Shown: one piece after another, positions 54,727-63,681 of the stretch | Numbering within the stretch: position 1 is the first letter of the stretch | Layout: every line of letters begins with the position of its first letter | Assembly: GCA_947492825.1 (NCBI GenBank) | Contig: CANLNT010000001.1 | Location: 372,001-436,000 of the forward strand | Direction of reading: 5' to 3' | Length of the DNA stretch: 64,000 bases | DNA from: an uncultured Paracoccaceae bacterium | Lineage (GTDB): Bacteria; Pseudomonadota; Alphaproteobacteria; Rhodobacterales; Rhodobacteraceae | The notes under the pieces: generated by a model | The model's input: only the letters and a program-made list of their open reading frames with translations | The model's database searches: none | Told to the model about the DNA's origin: nothing | Translations under genes and position numbers: made by a program

Positions 54727-55839
54727 ATGTCGAACACAATAAAACACCGGACTGCAGTATCCCTTTTCAGCGGTGCCGGTGGCATGGATGTGGGCTTCGC
54801 CCGAGCGGGCTTCCGGTCCGTGGTGGCATGTGAAATCGATCATGACGCCTGTCAGACCTTCAACTCGAACTTGCATCTTGTGGGTCATCTGGGCAACGCC
54901 ATCGAACCTACTTCAGTACTGGATCTTGACCTTTCGCGCGTGCCCTCAGGTCTCGATATCGTATTTGGCGGCCCACCTTGTCAGGGGTTCTCTGTGGCAG
55001 GAAAGATGGACCCGGACGATGAACGGAGCAAGTTGGTACACGCTTTCTTCGATGTAGTTGAACAGACCAAGCCTAAGGCGTTTGTTTGTGAGAACGTAAA
55101 GGCCCTAGCTGTCTCGGGACGCTGGGAAGGTATTCGCGAGATGCTTTTCGAAAGATCGGAGCGCGACTACAGCGTAGCCTTGGTCGTTCTAGGGGCGGCC
55201 GACTATGGCGTGTGCCAGAACAGGCAGCGGATGTTCCTCATCGGCCTGCGGCGGGACCTTTACCCTCATGGAAGCGCCGAGCTTGAAGCGGATATCCGGC
55301 TACGCCTGAAAGCATATGAAGCCGTGCCGCCGACGGTGGCGGATATCGTGCGTGAATTTGGGCGCGCTGGAACCAAGGCCAATCCAATGACCTGCACGGC
55401 GAAGGTTTCGTTTGCGAAATCCCCGATCCTTCGAAGGTCGCCCTACGCGGGAATGATGTTCAACGGTGCGGGTCGTCCTGTACCTGCAAGTGGCGTCTCT
55501 TCTACGCTCCCCGCATCGATGGGTGGCAACAAGACCCCGATTGTCGACGAAGGAGAGATTTTCGATGGTTTGCCTAGCTTCATCGAGGGTTATCATGAAA
55601 AGCTAATGATCGGAGGCAGCGCCAAGCTCGGAGAGGCTCCGAAAAGGCTCCGACGGCTTACTCTACGTGAGTGTATGCGTATCCAGACCTTCCCGGACGA
55701 GCATGTATTCTATGGTCGAAAGTCCTCGATCTACCGACAGATTGGCAATGCGGTACCGTGCCGTTTGGCTGAGGTCGTGGCGCGTTCCGTTGATAGTGTT
55801 CTAAAGGCAGCCGAGCTACGAACTGTCGCCGCTGCCTAA
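54727..55839 (+). CDS. DNA cytosine-5 methyltransferase (Dcm family)
   Basis: A 370-residue enzyme that transfers a methyl group from SAM to C5 of cytosine in a specific site. Motif I is LFSGAGGMDVGF, motif IV is GGPPCQGFSVAG with the catalytic cysteine, motif VI is CENV, motif VIII is QNRQR, and motif X is YRQIGNAVPCRLA. The target-recognition region lies at about 210-310. The ATG at 54727 is preceded by GAGGAGG; the longer frame from 54688 is rejected. The cognate restriction partner, if any, would be the divergent 555-residue gene. Confidence 0.93.
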   Translation: MSNTIKHRTAVSLFSGAGGMDVGFARAGFRSVVACEIDHDACQTFNSNLHLVGHLGNAIEPTSVLDLDLSRVPSGLDIVFGGPPCQGFSVAGKMDPDDERSKLVHAFFDVVEQTKPKAFVCENVKALAVSGRWEGIREMLFERSERDYSVALVVLGAADYGVCQNRQRMFLIGLRRDLYPHGSAELEADIRLRLKAYEAVPPTVADIVREFGRAGTKANPMTCTAKVSFAKSPILRRSPYAGMMFNGAGRPVPASGVSSTLPASMGGNKTPIVDEGEIFDGLPSFIEGYHEKLMIGGSAKLGEAPKRLRRLTLRECMRIQTFPDEHVFYGRKSSIYRQIGNAVPCRLAEVVARSVDSVLKAAELRTVAAA

Positions 55840-55940
55840 ACGTAGCTCAGTATCCTTTATTGCGGTCACTGAAATCAGTCATCTTTTGGAAACGTAAATC
55901 GAAAATTCCGTCAACACGAGCTGTATTTGTGTCGGTTCAC

Positions 55941-57845
55941 CTAAGTCAGCCCCATCTCCGAAATGAAGCGAGAGGGTTGTTGAGAACGTGCAGAACCCCA
56001 GGGCATCATCCTTGACTGAGGGTAGGAGACAAACAACCACCGTCGCGCTCGCGTAACTGCGACAAACGCTGTGTTACGTTCTTCGTTTATCTTAGCTTCG
56101 GTGTTTGCTCGATAATCGGGAAATGTTCCTTCGCAAAACCCCATCACAAACACTATGTCTTTCTCAAGCCCCTTCATCGTGTGGACGGTACTCAGCGTCA
56201 GTCCGGTGTTGGTTGCATCAGGATTCAACTTGCCCAATGCTGTCGCATTCCTGAAAGCGCTGAGAGTGTTGCCAAGACCGAGCCTGCGGAATCTTGTCCA
56301 CCGATCGGAAAACTCCTGCAGCTCAACTAAGCTGCGATCAATCTCGAGCTTCTCTTCCTCATTAGGTTCAGCAAGCGCTAGTTCGCTGAGCTTCCTTTCA
56401 AATACCTTTTCAAACTTCAAGATATTTGGGTTCTCAAAGTCCAGCCCTTCTACTTCCGATAAAAGATCTCCGATCAGATTATTATTGGCTCCACCTCCAC
56501 GCAAATAGCTATTCCGTAGCTGACTAAGTAAGTCATCGTTGCCCCAGCCCGAGGGGGCAGAAATACCGAGACGTTTGCAGAGCTTTTTCCCGTCCACCCA
56601 ATCGTTTGGATTCAGTTTTACTCTGACAGCGGAATCTAGGATCTGCCCGAATACCGACATCGGCAGTTTCTCTCTCTCGCCGACCTTCAAGTTGTACTCG
56701 ATATCGTGTTCCCCAAGAGCGCTTTCAAGCTTGGTAAACACGAACCGATTCCGAGCAATGACGACCATATTCTGAACAGAGATTGTTCCTTCGATTTCCG
56801 GATGGTTCTTTAGCTCTGATAGGTTTAAAATACTGGATACTATCCAACTTGCCTCTTCTTCCTCAGAGGGAAATGCTGCAAGTTGAGTAGTGCCTTCCAG
56901 GGCAAACTCAGTTTCTCTTTGCGCACCAGGCCGAAGTCCATTCGCTGCACGAACCACAGCTTTTGAGCTACGATAGTTCTCCGTCAATCGAAAGACCCTC
57001 GGCGCGAAATCCGAAACAAACCTCTCGCACAAATACTTGGACGATGACCCGTTGAACCCATAGATCATTTGATCAGGGTCCCCAACCATCATAACATTTG
57101 CATCTTTACTTCCCGCTAATACCTTAACGAACTCATACTGAATCCGATTGAGGTCTTGAGCCTCATCTACGCAGATGTGGCTATATTTGGCACGATAAAC
57201 ATCGCCGATCCATGCCTGTTCGAGAAGAATTCGATGCGCATATCGAAGAATATCATCGTAGTCTATTCCCCGACTATTCAGAAGAGCGTTCTGATAATCA
57301 TTGTAGACGCGCCAGATATCGGCGCTCTCGGAGAAGCGCTCAGAAACGTCCTCCTCGGATAGCATTTCTCTCTTAATGGTGGAAAACCCATCCATATAAT
57401 TTTGAAGGTTGCGTTCTCTGGACTTTTTTTCCGTCGGATCGTCCACAGCAAGATAGTCGTCGATGTCTACACCGTCATCCCTCAATGCTTCGAGGAACAC
57501 TTCCATGCGATCCTTGTCCCTTTCAAAAATCTGGACAGCCGAAGGCAAACCAATAGTGTGCCCGTATTGTTCAAGAATACGTTGAGCAACCGAGTGAATT
57601 GTTCCGACCCAAATTCGGTTTTCGTCATACCCACCTCTAGTTAAACGCTCTGTCATCTCAGCGGCGGCCTTGTTGGTGAACGTCAGTGCGATCACTCCGT
57701 CTTTCTTCAAGTTTGAAAGAATGAATCGAATTCGTTCCGTCAACACACGTGTCTTTCCTGAACCTGCCGAAGCAAGTATCTGAATAGAACCTTGGATTGG
57801 TTGCTCAACAATCTCTTTCTGATCTGCAGACAGCCCTGGGTTCAT
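55941..57845 (-). CDS. gajB: Gabija UvrD-like helicase (GajB)
   Basis: A 634-residue superfamily 1 helicase with all motifs: Walker A ASAGSGKT (25-32), Ia TFTNKAAAEM, II VDEAQDLNRIQ, III MMVGDPDQMIYGFNG, IV TENYRSS, V STVHTMKGLEKDIVFVMG and VI AFVAVTRARRWLFVSYP. It is longer than the founding GajB (about 490). The ATG at 57845 is preferred, because AAGGTGG lies five bases upstream and it overlaps the gajA stop by four bases (ATGA). A GTG at 57854 is the alternative. Together with the OLD-family nuclease before it, this makes a two-gene Gabija antiphage system. Confidence 0.85.
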   Translation of the reverse strand: MNPGLSADQKEIVEQPIQGSIQILASAGSGKTRVLTERIRFILSNLKKDGVIALTFTNKAAAEMTERLTRGGYDENRIWVGTIHSVAQRILEQYGHTIGLPSAVQIFERDKDRMEVFLEALRDDGVDIDDYLAVDDPTEKKSRERNLQNYMDGFSTIKREMLSEEDVSERFSESADIWRVYNDYQNALLNSRGIDYDDILRYAHRILLEQAWIGDVYRAKYSHICVDEAQDLNRIQYEFVKVLAGSKDANVMMVGDPDQMIYGFNGSSSKYLCERFVSDFAPRVFRLTENYRSSKAVVRAANGLRPGAQRETEFALEGTTQLAAFPSEEEEASWIVSSILNLSELKNHPEIEGTISVQNMVVIARNRFVFTKLESALGEHDIEYNLKVGEREKLPMSVFGQILDSAVRVKLNPNDWVDGKKLCKRLGISAPSGWGNDDLLSQLRNSYLRGGGANNNLIGDLLSEVEGLDFENPNILKFEKVFERKLSELALAEPNEEEKLEIDRSLVELQEFSDRWTRFRRLGLGNTLSAFRNATALGKLNPDATNTGLTLSTVHTMKGLEKDIVFVMGFCEGTFPDYRANTEAKINEERNTAFVAVTRARRWLFVSYPQSRMMPWGSARSQQPSRFISEMGLT

Positions 57846-59626
57846 TTTAACCACCTTTCGATAGTCTCAAACGCGTTCTGGAGTGCCTGAGGTACTACAG
57901 CCTTTCGGTCCTTACCCAGATTGTTCTCGGAGATTACGTCCGCGAGGAAACCTGAATATTGAGTTTTTGCCGTGCGCATTTCGTCAATTAGCTGCGCGTC
58001 AGATTTGCTCTCAAGTTCTGTGCGTTGCGCAGCAAGGAATTGAGGGTTTGGATTGAACCCTTCTTTCATTCGCATAAACGAGTCGACTATCTCAGCCTGT
58101 AGGCCGCACGACAGGACTAGCTCAGCCTCAAAATCAAATGTGTCTGTAAGGTACTCCAAATGGAAGCAGTTAGCAGTTAAGTCTAAATTGGAATCTGCGG
58201 CCAGTTTAGCGACCTGCCCATCGACATCAACCTTGGAAGAAACGCCGTTCTTTGTATCGTTGTCGCTTACAACAACGGTTGGTATGCCAAGACTCAGTGC
58301 TAACTTCAGGTATGGTGTGTAATTGCGACCATTCACTGCGGCTAAGTTTATTCCCTTCGAGAATGCGGTAGCGCCGAACCATCTTTCGAACATTGCAGGT
58401 ACAACTTGGTCCTCGGTTTGTCCTTCGAACAGAATGAGCGCCCTTGCGAACAAGATTTCTCCTTTATCACGTATGACCTGCCGGTGAAGGGACTTAAGTT
58501 CTTCTTCTGCTAACCCACCGATCAAACTGTAGCACCTTGTGTGCCCTCCACGTGCTGACAAGGACCTCAGGTTGGGGAGAGAACACATCGCAGCAAGATA
58601 TGGCGAATGAGTGCTGACGATCGCCTGCCCACTGGAGTCGAATAGCTGAGAGAAGAGCGACCGCTGCGCATTGGGGTGCAAGTGCGCTTCGGGTTCTTCC
58701 GCAGCAATAATTGGATGATACGGTTCAGCCTCCTCTTCGTGCAACTCCTCCATTAATCCGGTAAAGGCCTTCACTGCCAACATCGATGCCCAGCTGCGCG
58801 TGCCCATGCCATGATATTCCATAGAAAACGAACTGGCGGCAGAATCTCCAAAATGCACGCTGAAATTTTTTGAGAGATCCCGCAATTTTTTGGGGAATGG
58901 CGTCACTTCGGCGCTGCCTCCTCCACCGAATGACTCGTTAAGAGCATTTAAATGTTCTTTTAGTTTCGCTAGCGGAGCGCTTTTCGAAACTGCTTCTTCA
59001 TTAATATCCGTGATCATTTTTTCAAGCACATCAACGTCGGCTTTGTTGTATTTGACCTGTGAAAGTACTCTTCCGACAAAAGATGCCCGTTCATTCAGTT
59101 CGTGGTGTATGTCTCGCTGTGCATCAATCGACACAAATGACACGAACTCTGAACGACTCGAAAACTTAAGGCTAGAAGTAGTCACAACGGAAAGCCACTT
59201 CGCGTGCTCAACCCATTCTTGCAGTGTGTGCCGTTCAATCAGAAAACCGGTTCTTGCGACGTGCGGTTCCGCAGTAGTTCTGAAGGCAAAGAATTGGTTG
59301 CCAGCAGCATCTGCCCTGATTTTGTCACCAAATTCGTTGGCCCATTCTTTTGAAAACGCAGTTTCACGGGCACCTTCGTCAGACGTTGGCACGATCCGAA
59401 CGTCCACGACGATCTTCTCGGTCCGTTCATCATCGCCATTGATGTGGAAGTCTTCGTCCGAGATATGCCGTCCATAGTCCCCCAAAGCAAGTTGAAGGGC
59501 TTTCAAGACAGATGTCTTTCCGCAGTTGTTTGGTCCTATGAGAACAGCAACTCTTGGCAGCGACATCTCAAAGTCTCGGATACCTCGGAAACCAGAAATG
59601 CGGACTTCATCCACGATGATAGGCAA
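57842..59626 (-). CDS. gajA: Gabija OLD-family ATPase/TOPRIM nuclease (GajA)
   Basis: A 594-residue protein joining an ABC-type ATPase (Walker A GPNNCGKTS, 31-39; Walker B IIAAEEPE, 306-313; H-loop STHSP, 338-342) to a TOPRIM nuclease (ILFEGQTE with Glu401; VVVSDNDT with Asp455 and Asp457). This is the OLD class 2 layout of GajA, a nucleotide-sensing DNA-nicking enzyme. A TTG at 59626 is chosen as start, because AAGGAG stands seven bases upstream. The ATG at 59650 lies before that ribosome site and would add eight residues. It is the first gene of the pair. Confidence 0.86.
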   Translation of the reverse strand: MPIIVDEVRISGFRGIRDFEMSLPRVAVLIGPNNCGKTSVLKALQLALGDYGRHISDEDFHINGDDERTEKIVVDVRIVPTSDEGARETAFSKEWANEFGDKIRADAAGNQFFAFRTTAEPHVARTGFLIERHTLQEWVEHAKWLSVVTTSSLKFSSRSEFVSFVSIDAQRDIHHELNERASFVGRVLSQVKYNKADVDVLEKMITDINEEAVSKSAPLAKLKEHLNALNESFGGGGSAEVTPFPKKLRDLSKNFSVHFGDSAASSFSMEYHGMGTRSWASMLAVKAFTGLMEELHEEEAEPYHPIIAAEEPEAHLHPNAQRSLFSQLFDSSGQAIVSTHSPYLAAMCSLPNLRSLSARGGHTRCYSLIGGLAEEELKSLHRQVIRDKGEILFARALILFEGQTEDQVVPAMFERWFGATAFSKGINLAAVNGRNYTPYLKLALSLGIPTVVVSDNDTKNGVSSKVDVDGQVAKLAADSNLDLTANCFHLEYLTDTFDFEAELVLSCGLQAEIVDSFMRMKEGFNPNPQFLAAQRTELESKSDAQLIDEMRTAKTQYSGFLADVISENNLGKDRKAVVPQALQNAFETIERWLK

Positions 59627-59755
59627 CTGGATACTCCTTGGGCTGCACACTGAACCGAATACTGTTCTAGTTATTGATACGAAACCACATGTCGGTTTGC
59701 TATCGCTTAGTTTGAGGGCGTTAGCGTTTCTCTTTCAACCGTGTGCAACTTGGCT

Positions 59756-59965
59756 CTACGACGACGGTTGGCTGCCGTGTTGACCTTGGGCACATTTCTC
59801 AACTGGCTCGAGTGTCGACTTCGCTTTCCAGAACCAGATATTTTGGCTTGGAAGACGATTTTGACGGTCTTTAGACTCGCTATCTTTAACCAGAAACTTT
59901 CCAAGTAACCGGTCGATCTGTCGATTGGAAAGATCGTTTAATAATGCACTTTCAAGAAGAGACAT
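59756..59965 (-). CDS. Possible small protein upstream of gajA
   Basis: A 69-codon frame starting MSLLESALLNDLSNRQIDRLL with a plausible amphipathic helix. The second half is low-quality (GQHGSQPSS) and no ribosome site is visible. It lies in the 380-bp gap between gajA and the membrane protein; nothing else is seen there. It could be a relic. Confidence 0.25.
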   Translation of the reverse strand: MSLLESALLNDLSNRQIDRLLGKFLVKDSESKDRQNRLPSQNIWFWKAKSTLEPVEKCAQGQHGSQPSS

Positions 59966-60006
59966 TGTTAAACGATCAAGAGGCTAACGGATTTGTCGTG
60001 AATGGG

Positions 60007-60396
60007 TCAATCGGAGTGAAACCAAAACCAGACAAACCCGAAAAATAGGATGCCCTTCCAGAGAACAGGAAGAACATCAGGGCCGCCAACCGCGATGGTA
60101 ACGAGCGCCATTGCGGCAAAACCAAGTGTAACGGGAATGGTCAGACAGAAGCAGACCACAAGAAAGATAATGCCTGCAGAAGCGAAAGGTCCGGGCTCCG
60201 GCATGTTCTTCGCAGCCAATGTGAAGAAACCGCTCACGATCAATGCAGCCCACAGAGCCGAGGACGTCATCAAGCCCATGTCGAGACCTGCTAGCTCATA
60301 TCGAGATTCGGGAATCAATGTGATGATTGAGAGAGGGATGAAAGCAAGCTGACAGACCAGCAGGCCAAAGTCTTGAATGAAAGAAAGATTGCGCAT
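60007..60396 (-). CDS. Small four-helix membrane protein
   Basis: A 129-residue hydrophobic protein with about four membrane segments (FGLLVCQLAFIPLSIITLI, LWAALIVSGFFTLAA, IIFLVVCFCLTIPVTLGFAA, VLWKGILFFGFVWFWF). No family is recognised. It starts 11 bp after the AAA+ ATPase stop on the same strand, so the two are probably one operon; an ATPase paired with a small membrane protein fits a possible membrane-acting defence or partition module (inference). Confidence 0.65.
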   Translation of the reverse strand: MRNLSFIQDFGLLVCQLAFIPLSIITLIPESRYELAGLDMGLMTSSALWAALIVSGFFTLAAKNMPEPGPFASAGIIFLVVCFCLTIPVTLGFAAMALVTIAVGGPDVLPVLWKGILFFGFVWFWFHSD

Positions 60397-60407
60397 GGTG
60401 GTAGCCT

Positions 60408-61511
60408 TCAGTGCATGACGGGACGAGTTTCGAGAGCTTGAGCGCGACTGATGACACGGCGGACATCGCGCAGATCAACAGGCCGCCGGAGGGTGCCAGA
60501 GAGCCGCTGAATGGCCTCAAGAGACGCATCACGAGCTGCGACGGACAAGCCAGCACCATCACAAAGACGGCCGCCAACAGTGAGCATGTGATCAATGGAT
60601 AGACTGCTGCATTTTACGACGGTGCAGCGGGTGCGAAGTGGTTCCGGAACCAACGCAAAACGATTGCTCGTCAACACCCACGTGATGGGACTTAAATCGA
60701 AGGGAACCCGGTAAAATGGGCATTCCCAACGCGTGGCGGAGACAGGCTCGAGGAGTCCCAAAAGAGCTTGAGAAATCGACATCCTCACGCCGCGTGTTGT
60801 TTCAACAATGCCCGCTTTGTCGATTTCATCGACAACGATCACCGAATTGGCGTGACGGTGCTGAATAAGAAGCTCAACGGGTCGTCCAGGCTGTGCTGAT
60901 CCAAAACCCTTTTCGGTGCCGGTGACAGCAAAGCCGGCATTGTTGGCAGACGCGTCGATCAATGCAAATGGAGACCGAAGGTGGGTTGCCAAAGAGCGTG
61001 CCCAAGCCGACTTGCCGATACCGGGAGGGCCATCGAGAAGTACAGGAGATACGCAGGCAGGCGCACCAGCACGCGCTGACTGTCGAAGCTCAAGCCAGAC
61101 ATGCTCTGTTGCATATGACATCCAAGGATAAAGATCATGGAGGGCGGAAGCCAAGGAGTCAGCACCCGCTTCATCGATATAGCTTGCGTTAACCAACGGC
61201 AGAACGGATTTCAGAGTTTCGCGATCTTCCGTCCGAAGATGAGATACACCTGTAAGCCTTTTACGGCGAAGCTGATATCGTTTTGCACGGCGCTTAATTT
61301 TTTGCGTGACGGCAAAGGGGATATCATTCTCGCTGAGGTCGTCGATCCAGAGCTTTTCTGGATCAAGAAAGTCGGAACCTTCGCGATTTCGAACAAGTTT
61401 GCGGTAAAAGTCTTCTAGACGAGACTGTACCGAAGCGAGATCGTAGTCGTCTGGATCATAATCGATCAGAAGAGATCTAAACCCCGCCAGGATCTGGGAA
61501 TAGGTGGGCAT
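60408..61511 (-). CDS. AAA+ ATPase, Lon-like ATP domain without protease
   Basis: A 367-residue ATPase. The helical N-terminal half (to about 150) leads into an AAA+ core: Walker A GPPGIGKS (161-168), Walker B IVVDEID (225-231), sensor 1 LTSNR (280-284) and arginine-finger region PLRTRC (291-296). The KGFGSAQPGR and GLLEPVS pieces recall Lon. The Lon serine-lysine protease domain is missing. The role is unknown; such ATPases are common in mobile elements of Rhodobacteraceae. The next downstream gene is a small membrane protein. Confidence 0.82.
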   Translation of the reverse strand: MPTYSQILAGFRSLLIDYDPDDYDLASVQSRLEDFYRKLVRNREGSDFLDPEKLWIDDLSENDIPFAVTQKIKRRAKRYQLRRKRLTGVSHLRTEDRETLKSVLPLVNASYIDEAGADSLASALHDLYPWMSYATEHVWLELRQSARAGAPACVSPVLLDGPPGIGKSAWARSLATHLRSPFALIDASANNAGFAVTGTEKGFGSAQPGRPVELLIQHRHANSVIVVDEIDKAGIVETTRGVRMSISQALLGLLEPVSATRWECPFYRVPFDLSPITWVLTSNRFALVPEPLRTRCTVVKCSSLSIDHMLTVGGRLCDGAGLSVAARDASLEAIQRLSGTLRRPVDLRDVRRVISRAQALETRPVMH

Positions 61512-61661
61512 GACATATCCTAAATAATACTGAATTACGCGGAGGGGCGATCAGTCTTAAGAGGATATAAGTGTCCGGACTACCATGTCGTCAATGTGAT
61601 GCCTAGGAGGGCAAAGTTCAAGACGATATTAAAGAAAAAAATCGACTATTGAGCGGTCTTT

Positions 61662-61985
61662 TCAATGATTAACCGTGACGAGCTGTCGAAGAGCCCATGG
61701 GTCCCCCTTAGCTATTAAATTCCGCCGATGCTTCAGAGCCTTCTGCTCAACCATGGTATCAAGGATCATGTCATACCTCTTCAAAAAGCGAGGAAAACCG
61801 AGAGAAGTGACAAAGTCATCGAAGAGAACATTAAGGGGTACCTGGGGGAATGAGGATGGCAGTGGGTCCTTCCTGTGCATCTTAGCGCGTATGGCATCCT
61901 TGGCGGCCTCAAGACGCTTCAAATTTCGGGTCCTCAGGTAATGGTGAAGAAGAAAGACGTAATCATGATCGGGTGTGAAGTTCAT
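61662..61985 (-). CDS. Unknown small protein
   Basis: A 107-residue soluble protein (MNFTPDHDYVFLLHHYLRTRNLKRLEAAKDAIRAK), largely helical and basic, with no known family. It overlaps the following gene by four bases. It lies 150 bp upstream of the AAA+ ATPase on the same strand and may belong to the same module. Confidence 0.55.
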   Translation of the reverse strand: MNFTPDHDYVFLLHHYLRTRNLKRLEAAKDAIRAKMHRKDPLPSSFPQVPLNVLFDDFVTSLGFPRFLKRYDMILDTMVEQKALKHRRNLIAKGDPWALRQLVTVNH

Positions 61986-62290
61986 GATGCAAACTCCAAC
62001 AGTTCGTCAATTTTGTTGAGAGAACTTAACAAAGAGCGTGTTGTGATCGAGGAACGTCGGTCAATGATCGACGGAGCACCGAATGTTCTAATAAACTCAC
62101 ATACACCTTGATCCATTTCTGGACGGGTGTCCTGCCTAGAAATGAAGAGGTGACCCAGGTTAAGCTTGAGTTCGATTACACGAAAGGAAGCTTCGAGAAC
62201 TTGTATGTCAGGGGTGTTGGAATACGCACACATCAAGAAGAAATAGCACCTTTCTTGGGTGATATGTTCGATTCTGTAACTACGGGTCAT
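61982..62290 (-). CDS. Unknown small protein
   Basis: A 102-residue protein starting MTRSYRIEHITQERCYFFLMC. The ATG at 62290 has AAAGGA eight bases upstream and is preferred to the start at 62353. No family is recognised. Its stop overlaps the start of the 107-residue gene (ATGA), so the two form a pair, followed by the AAA+ ATPase. Confidence 0.55.
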   Translation of the reverse strand: MTRSYRIEHITQERCYFFLMCAYSNTPDIQVLEASFRVIELKLNLGHLFISRQDTRPEMDQGVCEFIRTFGAPSIIDRRSSITTRSLLSSLNKIDELLEFAS

Positions 62291-62685
62291 ATCAGTTTCC
62301 TTTGTTGACTGCTGATATGAGCAGGATCCCATAACTTGATGTAAAAGCGTCAACTATTCAAAATAAACACGCATAGATTCTTGGAGCAGGTATTCAAATA
62401 CCCCAAAAGGGAGAGCGTTTAAGAATTCAAGAAATTCTTTTTCGACCGAACAAGAGTTGCGACGATATCAACTTATTCCACGATTTCTACTGGCCGCCAA
62501 GATGCTCAGGAAGGAACGTTTCACCTAATCTATCTTTACGACAACAGTTGATGAACGTACTTCTGGTTGTGGGTATAGCTCCCACAGCCCGTTGGAGTTG
62601 TTCCGGCGTGTGATCACGATGGACCCTGAGACTATATGGATCGTGATCGGTCTCCCGAGGCTAGATATTGATTGAGGTATTTTGA
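62291..62685. other. 395-bp divergent intergenic region
   Basis: No gene seen. It must hold the promoters of the leftward small-protein pair and the rightward 331-residue gene. A perfect 9-bp inverted repeat lies near its right end, and the base composition is AT-rich in the middle. Confidence 0.5.
62612..62648. promoter_or_regulatory. Inverted repeat upstream of the 331-residue gene
   Basis: GATCACGAT (62612-62620) and ATCGTGATC (62640-62648) are perfect inverted repeats 19 bp apart, ending 37 bp before the ATG. It is a candidate operator for the rightward gene pair. Confidence 0.45.
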
Positions 62686-63681
62686 ATGAGACAACACAAC
62701 GCCACCTTCGCCAATTTCATCTGCCGGTTCGGTGACAACAAGGTTCTGTTGGATTACGCCAAGCGTATCGTTATCCCTGCGTTCACCAAGGACACGTATG
62801 TCCGCAGTTACGGCAAGAAGACGCACTACCACTTCTATGAAACCGAGCTGATGAACCTTGCCGAATACGATGATGATCCGATCATGGTTCTCGCCGGACG
62901 GTTTGTAAAACAGACAGAGCTGACACGTACCCAAATCTACGATGATGAAAAAGGCTTGGTTCAAGATGAGGCTTCCCTGCTGTCAGCCCCTTCAGCGTTT
63001 TTCGTGCTGATCCTGAACAACCACCGGCTCATCTACTTTCCCGAAACACCGCATGCCCCTGACATCAACGCATTTCGCGTCACCGCCGAGCAGTTTCTCC
63101 GTCAGCGGCACAAAGAATACATCGACCGACGATACGAAAAAACCCGTGGTGATGACAAGCCGCCGACAAAGAAATCTCTGTATGAAGCCCACCCACGACC
63201 TTCTTTGGAAGTTGTGCCACTTACTGGCAAAGCAGACATCGCCGGGTTTTTGCGCCGTTTCGAGAAGTTGAAGAAGATCAACTTCCGAGTTGTCAAACCA
63301 AACGACGACCTCCACGCGGGCGATATACTTGGGCAAGTCAGGGAGCTGTCAGACGCGTTGGGTTCGACCAGCACGAAGGTTACAGCGTCGAGTGCCGATG
63401 GCCTCGATATTCCGGCTGCAATCGAGGCGGTGACAGAGGCCACAGGTTCAGGTAATCAGGACGTTAGTGTGTCCGGTGTGGATACTAATGGGAACGCCCT
63501 GTCGGGAAACAACGAGCATTTCAAGCTCAGCGCCGAGATCGAAAGCGTCCCTCTTGTTAAGGCGTCGCTGGTCAAACGACTTGTCGAGAAGTTCAGCCAG
63601 TTGAGGTCGGAAGGCTCGATCAGTGCGCCGAAGGCTGATGCAAATTCGGCGAAGGTTAAGAAACTGAAAAAGCTAATATAA
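62686..63681 (+). CDS. Unrecognised 331-residue protein paired with a membrane protein
   Basis: A soluble protein starting MRQHNATFANFICRFGDNKV. The first 200 residues look like one folded alpha/beta domain (THYHFYETELMNLAEYDDDPIMVLAGRF, SAFFVLILNNHRLIYFPE). A flexible, serine/glycine-rich stretch (about 225-285) and a basic tail ending KVKKLKKLI follow. No family is recognised. The stop TAA is directly followed by the ATG of a membrane protein, so the two are translated together. The set-up (soluble sensor plus membrane effector) resembles several abortive-infection systems, which is inference. Confidence 0.65.
   Translation: MRQHNATFANFICRFGDNKVLLDYAKRIVIPAFTKDTYVRSYGKKTHYHFYETELMNLAEYDDDPIMVLAGRFVKQTELTRTQIYDDEKGLVQDEASLLSAPSAFFVLILNNHRLIYFPETPHAPDINAFRVTAEQFLRQRHKEYIDRRYEKTRGDDKPPTKKSLYEAHPRPSLEVVPLTGKADIAGFLRRFEKLKKINFRVVKPNDDLHAGDILGQVRELSDALGSTSTKVTASSADGLDIPAAIEAVTEATGSGNQDVSVSGVDTNGNALSGNNEHFKLSAEIESVPLVKASLVKRLVEKFSQLRSEGSISAPKADANSAKVKKLKKLI

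Noticed and set aside
54727-55839. Orphan regulatory methyltransferase such as CcrM
   Set aside because: Motifs IV (PCQ) and VI (ENV) mark it as a cytosine-C5 enzyme, while CcrM is an adenine methyltransferase.
55941-59626. PARIS or other AAA+TOPRIM pair instead of Gabija
   Set aside because: The TOPRIM domain is fused to the ATPase and the second gene is a full UvrD-type helicase, which is the Gabija layout.
59707-59904. A 65-codon leftward frame upstream of gajA
   Set aside because: It is very basic with low-complexity Arg/Ser runs and overlaps a slightly better frame at 59,756-59,965.
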